Shown in pieces: positions 39,846-49,803 of a stretch of DNA of 64,000 bases; positions within the stretch are counted from its first letter, which is position 1, and each line of letters starts with the position of its first letter. The DNA comes from Mycobacterium ostraviense (GTDB lineage Bacteria > Actinomycetota > Actinomycetes > Mycobacteriales > Mycobacteriaceae): contig NZ_NKRE01000001.1 in the NCBI RefSeq assembly GCF_002705925.1, forward strand, positions 600,318 through 664,317, given 5' to 3'. The notes below the pieces were generated by a model. It was not told where the DNA came from, made no database searches, and was given only the letters and a program-made list of their open reading frames with translations. The position numbers were made by a program, and so were the translations under genes.

Positions 39846-40691
39846 GTGACCACAGCGTTCGTGTTCTCCGGCGGCGCGAGCCTCGGCGCCATCCAGGTCG
39901 GCATGCTGCAGGCCCTGGCGGATGAAGGCGTCAGGCCGGACCTGATCATCGGCACCTCCGTCGGCGCGCTCAATGGCGCGTGGATCGCCGCGCGGCCCGA
40001 TGCCGACGGCATTCGGGAGCTGGCAAAGGTGTGGCTGTCGCTCAGCCGCAAAGAGGTATTCCCCACCCACCCGGTCGCCGGGCTGCTGGGCTTCCTCGGC
40101 CGCCGTCAGCACTTGGTGCCCAGCGCGGGTCTGCGGCGCATCCTCACCCGGGAACTCGGTTTCACCAGGCTCGAGGATGCTCCGATCCCGTTCCACGTCG
40201 TGGCCACCGACGTGATCTCAGGCATCGACGTCCTGCTCTCTTCCGGAGACGCGGTCGACGCGATCGCTGCCAGCGCGGCCATCCCGGGCATCTTCCCGCC
40301 GGTCAACATCGACGGGCGCGATCTGATGGACGGCGGCGTGGTGAACAACACGCCGGTATCGCATGCGATCGCCCTTGGCGCCGACCAGGTCTGGGTGTTG
40401 CCGACCGGCTACTCATGTGCCCTGCCCACGTCGCCACCGTCGGCGGTGACGATGGTTTTGCACGCGATATCGCTTGCCGTCAATCATCGCCTCGCCCTCG
40501 ACGTCGAGCGCTTCGAACAGACCGCCGACCTGCGCGTCATCCGCCCGCTATGTCCGGTCTCCATTTCCGGAGTCGACTTCTCGCATGCGGCAACGCTTAT
40601 CGAGCGGTCGCATGAGGCAACCCGCCAGTGGTTAGCAGCCAGCCCCATGTCCACCGGCCAGGCCGCACTGCTCGAACCACACCAGCATTAG
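39846..40691 (+). CDS. Patatin-like phospholipase family protein
   Basis: This 281-residue protein has the patatin catalytic dyad and oxyanion loop: FSGGASLGAIQVGML (Gly-rich loop), IIGTSVGALNGAW (GxSxG, nucleophile Ser) and RDLMDGGVVNNTPVSHAI (DGG with the catalytic Asp). There is no signal peptide; the enzyme is probably a cytosolic lipid acyl hydrolase. The GTG at 39846 starts it. Substrate unknown. Confidence 0.92.
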   Translation: MTTAFVFSGGASLGAIQVGMLQALADEGVRPDLIIGTSVGALNGAWIAARPDADGIRELAKVWLSLSRKEVFPTHPVAGLLGFLGRRQHLVPSAGLRRILTRELGFTRLEDAPIPFHVVATDVISGIDVLLSSGDAVDAIAASAAIPGIFPPVNIDGRDLMDGGVVNNTPVSHAIALGADQVWVLPTGYSCALPTSPPSAVTMVLHAISLAVNHRLALDVERFEQTADLRVIRPLCPVSISGVDFSHAATLIERSHEATRQWLAASPMSTGQAALLEPHQH

Positions 40692-40817
40692 CCGGGACCG
40701 CCGTGCAAAGTAACTTGACAAGTGTCAGGTTAAGTCCCCCAATCGTCTTGGCGGACAACATTTTTAACCGATCGTCGGATTGCCCATTCGGTTCGCGGCC
40801 GGCAGCGTTGACTCAGC

Positions 40818-41141
40818 GTGCAGTTAGTCGGGCAGGAAATCGCAGGGTCCGGCTCTCGAGGAGAAGGTGCGAAACGCATTTGTGGTCACCACGGCGGCAT
40901 CGTCTTCGGAATCACGATGTTGGCGATGTTGTCCAGCGATGCGCTCACCATTGAGCAGGTCGGCTCCACCGTTGGCGTTGGGCTCGTCATCGACACCCTC
41001 GTCGTCCGCACCTTTGCGGTCCGCGGTATCGCCGGGTTGCTGGGTCGGTGGTTCTGGTGGTCGCCGCCGGCGTTCCTGCTCGGACCGCTGCGGCGGCGCA
41101 CCTCGCACCAGCCCGGGCCGCCTCAAAACAGGGTTGACTGA
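40818..41141 (+). pseudogene. C-terminal remnant of an MmpL transporter
   Basis: The frame contains GGIVFGITMLAMLSSDALTI, EQVGSTVGVGLVIDTLVVRT and LLGRWFWWSPPAFL, the last two transmembrane helices of an RND/MmpL lipid transporter. The segment just before (RNAFVVTT at about 40870) is in another frame, so there is at least one frameshift, and everything further upstream is missing. It converges with the radical SAM gene and overlaps its end by 19 bases. Bases 40692-40817 show no gene. Confidence 0.75.
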
Positions 41142-42151
41142 ACGGTTTCGGGCAGTATCGCCGCTTGGGCTGCGGGCGAGGACTCGCGGTGCTGACCGCC
41201 CAGGCGGTACTTCGCGATCAACGGTGCCGCCCGTTTTCGCAGCATCTCGCGATAGCTCGGCGGCAGGTAGGCGCCGCGACGGTAGAGCTCGCGGTAGTTG
41301 TCGGTGAGTTCGGGATGCGCCCGGCCGAGCCAGGACAGGAACCATTCGCGTGTCGAACCGCGCAGGTGCAGACCGAAAACCGTTACTCCGGTGGCGCCGG
41401 CGGCGGCGATCAGGCCAAGCAGCCCGTCGAGGTGATCGACGGAGTCGGTGAGATGCGGTAGCACCGGCGCGACCATCACATGACAGTCCAAGCCCGCCTC
41501 GCGGATTGCGGTGATGAGCCCCAGACGCGCCTGAGGTGTCGGAGTGCCCGGCTCGACGGCGCGGTGCAGCTGCGGATCGGCGACTGCCAGCGATACCGCC
41601 ACCGACACCGGCACTCGTCGCGCCGCCTCGACCAGTAGCGGAAGGTCCCGTCGCAGCAGCGTTCCCTTGGTCAGGATCGACAGCGGCGTACCGGATTCGG
41701 CAAGCGCGCCGATGATGCCCGGCATCAGCGCGTAACGGCCCTCCGCGCGCTGGTAGGGGTCGGTGTTGGTGCCTAGCGCAACGGTCTCGCGCTGCCACGA
41801 CGGCCGGCGCAGTTCGCGGCGCAGAACCTCGACGACGTTCGTCTTCACCACCACCTGGGTGTCGAAGTCGGTGCCGGGGTCGAAGTCGAGGTACTCGTGG
41901 GTCGGACGGGCGAAACAGTAGCGGCAGGCGTGCGAGCAGCCGCGGTAGCCGTTGACGGTGTAGCGAAACGGCAGGGCCGCCGCGTTGGGCACCCTGTTCA
42001 AGGCGGACTTGCACAGCACCTCATGGAACGTCATGCCCTCGAAATGCGGTGATCGCACGCTTCGGACGAAGCCGATCCGCCGCAGCCCGGGCAACGCTCC
42101 GTCGTCCACCGGCGCCCCGTTGACCGCTACCGCCTGATTGGACCAGCGCAT
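41123..42151 (-). CDS. Rv2578c-family radical SAM protein
   Basis: The 342-residue protein has the 4Fe-4S motif CSHACRYCFARPTHEYLD (Cx3Cx2C, about residues 72-79), the family's extended sequence LGTNTDPYQRAEGRYALMPG and LSILTKGTLLRRDLPLL, and an SPL-like TIM barrel. I chose ATG 42151 (MRWSNQAVAVNG...); the 230-residue upstream frame is arginine-rich antisense reading. Members are encoded in most actinobacteria; the reaction is not known. It is at its conserved place, upstream of hisS. Confidence 0.9.
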   Translation of the reverse strand: MRWSNQAVAVNGAPVDDGALPGLRRIGFVRSVRSPHFEGMTFHEVLCKSALNRVPNAAALPFRYTVNGYRGCSHACRYCFARPTHEYLDFDPGTDFDTQVVVKTNVVEVLRRELRRPSWQRETVALGTNTDPYQRAEGRYALMPGIIGALAESGTPLSILTKGTLLRRDLPLLVEAARRVPVSVAVSLAVADPQLHRAVEPGTPTPQARLGLITAIREAGLDCHVMVAPVLPHLTDSVDHLDGLLGLIAAAGATGVTVFGLHLRGSTREWFLSWLGRAHPELTDNYRELYRRGAYLPPSYREMLRKRAAPLIAKYRLGGQHRESSPAAQAAILPETVQSTLF

Positions 42152-42198
42152 GAATCCATTCGAACAGCAGTTCGATGCCGAGTCAAGCTGGTGCGGCG

Positions 42199-43707
42199 CT
42201 AGAACGGCGGCGGTTCCTCGTCGGGTGGGGCGGGGCCGTCGTACCAGGCGTATTCGGTGTTCCCGGTTTGACGGATTTGGCGGTGGTGGCGGCGTTCGGC
42301 GGCCACCCGGTAGGCGCGATCTTGGGCCCGGGTGCGGCGGCGTTTGGGCATCATCGCTGCCCGGTCGGCGCAGTAGTCGGGGTCTGGTGTGTGGGCTTCG
42401 GGCGCGGGCATGCCGCCCACGGCGTGGCACAGGCTGGGGAACAACAACGCGCTGCCGGGGGTGGTGATATAGGTGTGCCCCGAGGGTGAAGTCAGGATCA
42501 GGGTGCCGTCGAGCAACTGCTTTTCCCGCCAGCCCCAAAAAGTTTTGGTCAAATGGTGTGTGCGGCAATAACACTTGAGATTTGCCGCGTGCGTGGGGCC
42601 GCCCTGGGTGTGGGGAATCGTGTGGTCGATATCGCAGCGCGGCGCCGGCTGGTCGCAACCCGGCCAACGACACGTCAAGTCCCGGCACCGCACGAAATCG
42701 GCCAGTGCTTTGGAGGGGACATGGCCAGGTTCGGGCGGGGCGTCGGCGGGGTGGATCAGCGGTATCAGCTTGGCCGATTGGGCCAACTCGGCGACGAGTT
42801 CGGCGGTGATGAGCCCGTCGGCATCCACCAACCATCCCGGCGTGCACCCGCTGCGGTCAACGCTGGCCCGCTCGGCGATCACATGGATCACCACCGGGCT
42901 CGGCGCGGGGCGCTTTCCGGCCGCACAGTCGGCTCGCCCGCACCGACAGCCCAGCCGGTCCGCCCCGGCGGCCAGCGCTCCCAACGCATCCGCGCGGCGC
43001 TGCTCACGGTTGCGCGGATCATGCTCACACACCGTGCCCGCCAGCGCGCTCAAGCGCTGATCCAAGGCACGGGCATCCGGGGTCATCACGGTGCCGCGAA
43101 TCTCGGAGATCCCCCCTTCGCACTCGTCGATGCAGACCTCCCGGTCAGCCTGATGCTGTTGGCGCCGCCGCACGGCATCGGCATCGGCCCGGCCGACAAT
43201 CCGGTCGACTTGGCCGGCCAGGCGGCCCCGCGTCATCGATGGCCAGCGCAGCACCTTGACGGCCAGCTCGGCGTCCACCGCAGCCAGCACCTGGCGATCC
43301 TCGATCAGATTGCTGCGATAGACGATGGTCTGAAACATCCGGTAGTCGATGTCACCGGCTTTGAACAGTTGTGCCACCTGCGGCAGCCGCTCCCGCATGG
43401 CCCGCGCGTAGCGCAGCCGGCTGGCCGCCAGCCCCTGGCTGATCCGCAACGCCGCGCCCACCTCGGCGGCTACCGCCGTCTCCGTGTCAACCGCCCAGTC
43501 CTCGGTCTCCGAGCAGCGTGCGAGCCGATACGCGAACAGCTCCCCGATGGCGGCCAGCTGCGCGGCGGCGGCCCGGTTTTCGAACCGCGCCGCCGCTCCG
43601 ATGCGCTCCAGCAGCGCCACCGACTCGGCCGTCGTCGAGGGGTGGCGCCGCTCGAATAGCTCATCAAACCGGGCAATCACCTCAGGTGGCGAACCATGTT
43701 CGAACAT
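42199..43707 (-). mobile_element. 13E12 repeat family protein with HNH domain (DUF222-HNH)
   Basis: This 502-residue protein has the DUF222 N-terminal region (GSPPEVIARFDELF, SQGLAASRLRYARAMRERLP, IDYRMFQTIVYRSNLI) and a C-terminal HNH nuclease (CRDLTCRWPGCDQPAPRCDI, DHTIPHTQGGPTHAANLKCY and CRTHHLTKTF). The Cys pairs would bind zinc. REP13E12 proteins are multicopy in mycobacteria and can host phage integration. At this place in M. tuberculosis I recall the haloalkane dehalogenase gene dhaA instead. No terminal repeats are visible, so it may be a fixed gene rather than a mobile unit. Bases 43708-43773 are AT-richer and hold no gene. Confidence 0.85.
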
Positions 43708-43773
43708 ACTTTCGATTATAGCAGCGGCGTACGACGCCGATGGCGTTCCTCAGCGGCAAAAGACGCTCGAAAC

Positions 43774-45036
43774 TTACCGCGCCAATCGCGAAATCACCTC
43801 GGCGACAACAGCATCCATCGGCACCGAGACCTGGTCGCCGGTCGTGAGGTCCTTCACCCCCACCGCGGCCGCCTCGATGTCACGATCGCCGACGACCAGC
43901 GCGATCCGCGCACCGGACCGGTCGGCCGCGCGCATCGCGCCTTTGAGCCCGCGGACACCGTAGGCCAGATCGACACGCACCCCGGAGGCACGCAACTGCG
44001 CGGCCAGCACCGCCAGTTTCAGCTTGGCCTGCTCGCTGAGCGGCACGCCGAACACGTCGCACCGGGTCGTCTCGCCCACGCTCTTTCCTTCGGCGCGCAG
44101 GGCAAGCAGCGTCCGGTCGACCCCCAAGCCGAACCCGATACCCGACAGGTCCTGCCCGCCAAGCTGGCGCATCAGGCCGTCGTAGCGGCCGCCGCCACCG
44201 ATACCGGATTGCGCCCCCAACCCGTCGTGGACGAACTCGAACGTCGTCTTGGTGTAGTAATCCAGCCCGCGCACCATGCGCGCATTGATCACATAAGGCA
44301 CCCCGAGCGCGTCCAAGTGCGACAGCACGGTGTCGAAGTGCTGCTTGGCGGTACCGGACAGGTGATCGAGCAGCACCGGCGCCTCGGCCGTCAACGCCCG
44401 CACCGCCGGGCGCTTGTCGTCGAGCACCCGCAACGGGTTCAGCTGCGCCCGGCGCCGGGTTTCCTCGTCGAGGTCGAGCCCGAACAGGAACTCCTGCAAC
44501 AGTTCCCGGTACTGCGGCCGACAGGTCTCATCGCCCAGCGAGGTGATTTCCAGCCGGAACCCCTGCAGGCCCAGCGACCGGAAGCCGGCGTCGGCCACGG
44601 CGATCACCTCGGCGTCCAGCGCCGGGTCGTCGACGCCGATCGCCTCCACGCCGACCTGCTGCAGCTGACGATACCGGCCGGCCTGAGGCCGCTCGTAGCG
44701 GAAAAACGGCCCGGCGTAACTCAGCTTCACCGGCAGCGCGCCGCGGTCCAGTCCGTGTTCGATCACCGCCCGCACCACTCCGGCGGTGCCTTCCGGCCGC
44801 AGCGTCACCGACCGGTCGCCGCGGTCGGCGAAGGTGTACATTTCCTTGGTCACCACGTCGGTGGACTCACCCACCCCACGGGCAAACAGCGCCGTGTCCT
44901 CGAAGATCGGCAGCTCGATATACCCGTAGCCGGCCCGGCGGGCGGCACCGAGCAGGCCGTCGCGCACCGCGACGAACTGTGCGGAGTCCGGTGGATAGTA
45001 GTCGGGCACTCCCTTGGGGGCCGAGAATTCGGTCAC
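43774..45036 (-). CDS. hisS: Histidyl-tRNA synthetase
   Basis: HisS charges tRNA-His. I chose GTG 45036 ([18 protein letters not shown]), giving 420 residues. Class II motifs: [37 protein letters not shown] (motif 2), the histidine-binding [14 protein letters not shown], and [16 protein letters not shown] (motif 3). The C-terminal anticodon domain is present. The start overlaps the glyoxalase stop by four bases. Confidence 0.97.
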   Translation of the reverse strand: MTEFSAPKGVPDYYPPDSAQFVAVRDGLLGAARRAGYGYIELPIFEDTALFARGVGESTDVVTKEMYTFADRGDRSVTLRPEGTAGVVRAVIEHGLDRGALPVKLSYAGPFFRYERPQAGRYRQLQQVGVEAIGVDDPALDAEVIAVADAGFRSLGLQGFRLEITSLGDETCRPQYRELLQEFLFGLDLDEETRRRAQLNPLRVLDDKRPAVRALTAEAPVLLDHLSGTAKQHFDTVLSHLDALGVPYVINARMVRGLDYYTKTTFEFVHDGLGAQSGIGGGGRYDGLMRQLGGQDLSGIGFGLGVDRTLLALRAEGKSVGETTRCDVFGVPLSEQAKLKLAVLAAQLRASGVRVDLAYGVRGLKGAMRAADRSGARIALVVGDRDIEAAAVGVKDLTTGDQVSVPMDAVVAEVISRLAR

Positions 45037-45713
45037 GGGCTCAGGCCTTCGAGGAACGGGTTGAAGCGCCGCTCGGCGCCGATGGTGGTGGCGTTGCCGT
45101 GGCCGGGCAGCACCACGGTCTTGTCGTCGAGCACCAGCAGCTTGTCGACGATGGAGCGCAGCAGGTCGCGGCCGCTGCCGCCGAACAGGTCGGAACGCCC
45201 GATCGAACGCTCGAACAGCGTGTCGCCGCTGAACACGACGTCCCGGTCGTCTTTGCTGGCCTGCAACACCCGGAAGCACACCGATCCGCGGGTGTGCCCA
45301 GGCGTGTGATCGACGTTGACGGAAACGTTGCCGAGGTCGATCTTGTCGCCGTCACGGTCCAGTTCGACGACTTGCTTGGGCTCCCGGAAGAACGCCCCGG
45401 CGACCAGCTGCGCCATCCGCGGCCCCAGGCCGTAGATCGGGTCGGTGAGCATGAACCGGTCCTCGGGGTGGATGTAGGTGGGGCAGCCGAAGGTGTCGGA
45501 GACCTTCTGGGCGGACCACATGTGGTCGATGTGCCCATGGGTGATCAGCACCGCGGCGGGGGTCAGCCGGTTCTTGTCCAGGATGCGACGCAGCGGGCCC
45601 AGCGCACGCTGGCCCGGGTCCACGATGACGGCGTCAGTTCCGGGCCGCTCGGCCAGCACGTAGCAGTTGCATGCCAGCACCCCGGCGGGGAATCCGGTGA
45701 TCAACACGGTCAC
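45033..45713 (-). CDS. Metallo-beta-lactamase-fold hydrolase, glyoxalase II-like (Rv2581c-like)
   Basis: The 226-residue protein has the [14 protein letters not shown] zinc motif (HxHxDH), [34 protein letters not shown] and [15 protein letters not shown], the full set for a two-metal hydrolase. Glyoxalase II hydrolyses thioesters such as S-lactoylglutathione; mycobacteria lack glutathione, so a mycothiol or other thioester is more likely. It is the first gene of a hisS operon and divergent from ppiB. Confidence 0.92.
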   Translation of the reverse strand: MTVLITGFPAGVLACNCYVLAERPGTDAVIVDPGQRALGPLRRILDKNRLTPAAVLITHGHIDHMWSAQKVSDTFGCPTYIHPEDRFMLTDPIYGLGPRMAQLVAGAFFREPKQVVELDRDGDKIDLGNVSVNVDHTPGHTRGSVCFRVLQASKDDRDVVFSGDTLFERSIGRSDLFGGSGRDLLRSIVDKLLVLDDKTVVLPGHGNATTIGAERRFNPFLEGLSP

Positions 45714-45751
45714 CAGTCTCCCATCCCTGGCGTCATGGAAAGATATCGGCC

Positions 45752-46651
45752 GTGCCGACCAATCAGCAGCGCCGTGCCACCGCCAAGCGCAAACTCGAAC
45801 GCCAGCTGGAGCGCCGTGCCAAGCAGGCCAAGCGGCGCCGTATCGCGACGATCGTCGGGGCTTTCGTTGTCGCGGTAGCCGTGGTCGCCGCGGTGGTGTA
45901 CGTCGTCTTCGTCAACAAGGACGACCACAAGGGGACCACGTCAGCCAGTCCCAGCAGCTCCGCGTCCGGCTCGCCCTCGGCGTCCGGTCTGCCGCCGGTG
46001 CAGCTTGGCAATGCCGTGCCGATGCCGGCGTTCAAGGCGCCGGCCAATCTGGGCGCCAATTGCCAGTACCCGCCGTCGCCCGACAAGGCCGCCAAAGAGG
46101 CCAAGCCGCCGCGCACCGGCAAGGTGCCCACCGAGCCGGCTCAAATCAGCGCCAGCATGATGACCAGCCAAGGCAAGGTCGGCCTGATGCTGGCCAACAA
46201 CGAGTCACCGTGCACCGTCAACAGCTTCGCCAGCCTGGCCCAGCAGGGCTTCTTCAAAGACACCAAATGCCATCGGCTGACCACGTCGCCGTCGCTGTCG
46301 GTGCTGCAGTGTGGTGATCCCAAGGGTGACGGCACCGGCGGGCCGGGCTATCAGTTCGCCAACGAATACCCGACCAACCAGTACCCGCCGAACGACCCCA
46401 AGCTCAAGGAGCCGGTCATCTACCCGCGGGGCACCCTGGCCATGGCCAACGCGGGACCCGACACCAACAGCAGCCAATTCTTCATGGTGTATCGCGACTC
46501 GGCGCTGCCGCCCGAGTACACCGTTTTCGGCACCATCCAGGCCGACGGACTGGCCACCCTGGACAAGATCGCCGAGGCCGGTGTCGCCGGCGGCGGTGAG
46601 GACGGCCCGCCCGCCCTCGACGTCGTCATCAAGTCGTTGCTGCTCGACTAG
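45752..46651 (+). CDS. ppiB: Peptidyl-prolyl cis-trans isomerase, cyclophilin type, membrane anchored
   Basis: PpiB speeds prolyl isomerisation, here outside the membrane. The 299-residue protein has a very basic N-terminus (about 1-33), one transmembrane helix (IATIVGAFVVAVAVVAAVVYVVF), a Ser/Pro linker and a cyclophilin domain. The domain shows CHRLTTSPSLSVLQCGDPKG, GTLAMANAGPDTNSSQFFMV and YTVFGTIQADGLATLDKI. The GTG at 45752 is 38 bases from the divergent glyoxalase start. Confidence 0.94.
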   Translation: MPTNQQRRATAKRKLERQLERRAKQAKRRRIATIVGAFVVAVAVVAAVVYVVFVNKDDHKGTTSASPSSSASGSPSASGLPPVQLGNAVPMPAFKAPANLGANCQYPPSPDKAAKEAKPPRTGKVPTEPAQISASMMTSQGKVGLMLANNESPCTVNSFASLAQQGFFKDTKCHRLTTSPSLSVLQCGDPKGDGTGGPGYQFANEYPTNQYPPNDPKLKEPVIYPRGTLAMANAGPDTNSSQFFMVYRDSALPPEYTVFGTIQADGLATLDKIAEAGVAGGGEDGPPALDVVIKSLLLD

Positions 46652-46821
46652 CGATAACCCCGGAGCAGCCCGGCCCATCTGCTGGCTGTCGCGCCGGCTC
46701 GAACAGGCGCTTGCCGAGACTGCGCTGAGCGCTTGATATTTGCGCGATCTAGCACCGTGGACGCAGGTTCGGCGCCGTGAGCGCAGACTCGGCACCCGAA
46801 TTGCGTGGGTCCTGGACGCTT
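46652..46821. other. Convergent intergenic region without a gene
   Basis: This lies between the ends of ppiB and relA. It contains an imperfect inverted pair, CCGAGACTGCGCTGAGCGC near 46713 against GAGCGCAGACTCGG near 46779, that could form a bidirectional terminator hairpin. The style resembles the GAGTGTGCG element at 19956 but the sequences differ. No coding sequence is supported. Confidence 0.5.
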
Positions 46822-49194
46822 CTAAGCAGCGGAAGTCACCCGGTACACGTCGTAGACGCCTTCGACATTGCGGACAACGTTGAGCAGATGGCCGAGATGC
46901 TTGGGATCACCCATCTCGAAGGTGAACCGGCTGATCGCCACCCGGTCACCCGAAGTCGTGACCGACGCGGACAGGATGTTGACCTTCTCGTCGGCGAGCA
47001 CTCGGGTGATGTCCGACAGCAGCCGGTGCCGGTCGAGCGCCTCGACCTGGATGGCGACCAGGAACACCGACGTCGGCGACGGCGCCCAGAGCACTTCGAT
47101 GATGCGCTCGGCCTGCTGCTGCAACGACGTGGCATTGGTGCAGTCGGTGCGGTGCACGCTGACGCCGCCGCCGCGGGTGACGAACCCCATGATCTGGTCT
47201 CCCGGCACCGGGGTGCAGCACTTGGCCAGCTTCGTCAGCACACCCGGGGCACCGGGCACCGACACCCCGACGTCGTCGCTGCTGCGCTGGCGGCGCGGCA
47301 TCGTGGTGGGCGTGGACCGCTCGGCAAGCTCCTCCTCGGCCTGGTCGATCCCGCCGAGCTCGGCCAGCAGCCGCTGCACGACGTGCTTGGCCGATACACG
47401 GCCCTCACCGATCGCGGTGTAGAGCGCCGACACGTCCGCGTAGTGCAGTTCGCGGGCCACGGCCGCCATGGACTCGCCATTGACCAAGCGCTGCAACGGA
47501 AGTCCGCCGCGGCGCACCTCGCGCGTCATCGCCTCTTTGCCGGCCTCCAGCGCCTCCTCACGCCGCTCCTTGGCGAACCATTGGCGGATCTTCGTCTTGG
47601 CGCGCGGTGACACCACGAACTGCTGCCAGTCTCGCGACGGCCCGGCATTGGGCGCCTTGGACGTGAAAACCTCTACCACTTCGCCGTTTTCCAGCTTGCG
47701 TTCCAGCGCCACCAGCCGGCCGTTGACCCGGGCGCCGATGCAGCGGTGGCCAACCTCGGTGTGCACCGCGTAGGCGAAGTCCACCGGTGTGGACCCGGTG
47801 GGCAAGGTGATCACGTCGCCCTTGGGGGTGAACACGAAGATCTCTTGTACCGCAAGGTCGTAACGCAACGACTCCAGGAATTCGCCGGGGTCGGCGGCCT
47901 CCCGTTGCCAGTCGAGCAGCTGACGCATCCAGGCCATGTCGTCGATCTCGGCGGCGGCATGCGGATGCGGAACACCGTTGCGGCCCTTGGCTTCCTTGTA
48001 GCGCCAGTGCGCGGCAATACCGTATTCGGCGGTGCGGTGCATGTCACGGGTGCGGATCTGCACCTCCAGCGGCTTACCCTCGGGCCCGACGACAGTGGTG
48101 TGCAACGACTGGTACACCCCGTATCTGGGCTGGGCGATATAGTCCTTGAAACGTCCGGCCATCGGCTGCCACAACGAATGCACCACGCCCACAGCGGCAT
48201 AACAGTCCCGGATCTCGTCGCACAGGATGCGAATGCCAACCAGATCGTGGATGTCGTCGAAGTCGCGGCCCTTGACGATCATCTTCTGGTAAATCGACCA
48301 GTAATGTTTCGGCCTACCTTCAACGGTCGCCTTGATTTTCGAGGCGCCCAGGGTGTTGATGATCTCGGTGCGGACCTTGGCCAGGTAGGTGTCTCGCGAC
48401 GGGGCGCGGCCGGCGACCAGCCGCACGATCTCCTCGTATTTCTTGGGATGCAGGATCGCGAACGAGAGGTCTTCCAATTCCCACTTCACGCTGGCCATAC
48501 CCAGCCGATGTGCAAGCGGCGCAATGACTTCCAACGTTTCGCGGGCCTTGCGGGCCTGCTTCTCCGGCGGCAGGAAGCGCATGGTGCGCATGTTGTGCAG
48601 CCGGTCGGCCACCTTGATCACCAGCACGCGCGGATCGCGCGCCATCGCGATGATCATCTTGCGGATGGTCTCACCTTCGGCGGCGCTGCCGAGCACGACG
48701 CGGTCCAGTTTGGTCACCCCGTCGACGAGATGGCCCACCTCTTCGCCGAAATCCTCGGACAGTGCTTCGAGGGTGTAGCCGGTGTCTTCGACGGTGTCGT
48801 GCAGCAGTGCGGCCACCAGGGTGGTGGTGTCCATACCCAGCTCGGCGAGAATGTTGGCGACGGCCAGCGGGTGGGTGATGTAGGGATCTCCGGAGTGCCG
48901 GAACTGGCCGGCATGTCGTTGATCGGCGACCTCGTAGGCCCGTTGCAGCATCGACAGGTCGGCCTTGGGGTAGATCTCCCGGTGCACCGCCACCAGCGGC
49001 TCGAGCACCGGGTTGATGGCGCCGCTGCGAGCGGTCATCCGCCGTGCCAGCCGGGCCCGGACCCGACGAGAAGCGCTGCTGCTGGTCTTGAGGGTCTCGA
49101 CCGGCGACGACTCAGGCGTTTCGACGACCGGCGGCGCTTCGATCGGCGACGCAACAGCTTGCGCTGCGTTTTGGTCATCCGCCACAGTCGTCAC
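46822..49194 (-). CDS. relA: Bifunctional (p)ppGpp synthetase/hydrolase
   Basis: RelA (Rel-Mtb) makes and degrades the alarmone (p)ppGpp and controls the stringent response. The 790-residue protein has the HD hydrolase domain (about 80-200: [20 protein letters not shown] with the HD pair), the synthetase domain (about 270-400: [20 protein letters not shown]-like [14 protein letters not shown]), TGS ([25 protein letters not shown]), the zinc-finger/helical region and a C-terminal ACT domain. Both catalytic domains look intact. It converges with ppiB. Confidence 0.97.
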   Translation of the reverse strand: MTTVADDQNAAQAVASPIEAPPVVETPESSPVETLKTSSSASRRVRARLARRMTARSGAINPVLEPLVAVHREIYPKADLSMLQRAYEVADQRHAGQFRHSGDPYITHPLAVANILAELGMDTTTLVAALLHDTVEDTGYTLEALSEDFGEEVGHLVDGVTKLDRVVLGSAAEGETIRKMIIAMARDPRVLVIKVADRLHNMRTMRFLPPEKQARKARETLEVIAPLAHRLGMASVKWELEDLSFAILHPKKYEEIVRLVAGRAPSRDTYLAKVRTEIINTLGASKIKATVEGRPKHYWSIYQKMIVKGRDFDDIHDLVGIRILCDEIRDCYAAVGVVHSLWQPMAGRFKDYIAQPRYGVYQSLHTTVVGPEGKPLEVQIRTRDMHRTAEYGIAAHWRYKEAKGRNGVPHPHAAAEIDDMAWMRQLLDWQREAADPGEFLESLRYDLAVQEIFVFTPKGDVITLPTGSTPVDFAYAVHTEVGHRCIGARVNGRLVALERKLENGEVVEVFTSKAPNAGPSRDWQQFVVSPRAKTKIRQWFAKERREEALEAGKEAMTREVRRGGLPLQRLVNGESMAAVARELHYADVSALYTAIGEGRVSAKHVVQRLLAELGGIDQAEEELAERSTPTTMPRRQRSSDDVGVSVPGAPGVLTKLAKCCTPVPGDQIMGFVTRGGGVSVHRTDCTNATSLQQQAERIIEVLWAPSPTSVFLVAIQVEALDRHRLLSDITRVLADEKVNILSASVTTSGDRVAISRFTFEMGDPKHLGHLLNVVRNVEGVYDVYRVTSAA

Positions 49195-49253
49195 CTCCGA
49201 CCTCGAGGATATCCCCTGAATCGTGGTAGAGGGCCTGTCCTCGGGCCGCTGAG

Positions 49254-49796
49254 CTAGACCTGGCTCAAGCTGTGCACCGGCAACGGTGCGATCGCCGCAC
49301 GCCCACCCAGCGCCGTGAGTTCGACGACCACGGCCACCCCGGTCACCATGGCACCGGTGCGCTCGAGCAACCGTGTTGCCGCGCTGAGGGTTCCGCCGGT
49401 AGCCAGCACGTCGTCGATGAGCACGACGTTGCGGCCCCGCAACTCCAGGCTGTCGGCGGGAATCTCCATGCTGGCCGCGCCGTATTCCCGGTCATACTCC
49501 TCGGTGAGCACCGGCGGCGGCAGCTTGCCGCTCTTGCGGATCGACAACACGCCGGTGCCCAGCCGCGCGGCGAGGGCCGCCGCGACCACGGAACCACGCG
49601 ATTCGATGCCGGCGACCAAATCCGCACCGGCGGCGACATCAGCCAGCGCGTCGATCACCGCGCCCATCGCCTCGCGGTCCGCGAACAGCGCGGTGAGGTC
49701 CTTGAACTGGATTCCGGGCGTCGGAAAATCCGCGACATCACGGGTCAGCGACGCGATCACGTCGGCGACGGGAGCGCTCCCCCTGACAGTCATCAC
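49254..49796 (-). CDS. apt: Adenine phosphoribosyltransferase
   Basis: Apt makes AMP from adenine and PRPP. The 180-residue protein has [16 protein letters not shown] at the N-terminus, the purine-binding [40 protein letters not shown] (flexible loop) and the PRPP motif [18 protein letters not shown]. It is seven bases downstream of the lipoprotein gene and 59 bases upstream of relA, so they are probably cotranscribed: nucleotide salvage beside alarmone synthesis. Confidence 0.95.
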   Translation of the reverse strand: MMTVRGSAPVADVIASLTRDVADFPTPGIQFKDLTALFADREAMGAVIDALADVAAGADLVAGIESRGSVVAAALAARLGTGVLSIRKSGKLPPPVLTEEYDREYGAASMEIPADSLELRGRNVVLIDDVLATGGTLSAATRLLERTGAMVTGVAVVVELTALGGRAAIAPLPVHSLSQV

Positions 49797-49803
49797 TGCA
49801 GCC

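Noticed and set aside
42199..43707. Complete insertion sequence around the 13E12 gene
   Set aside because: No terminal inverted repeats, target duplications or transposase were seen.
43696..45309. 537-residue plus-strand ORF
   Set aside because: Shadow of hisS; no motifs.
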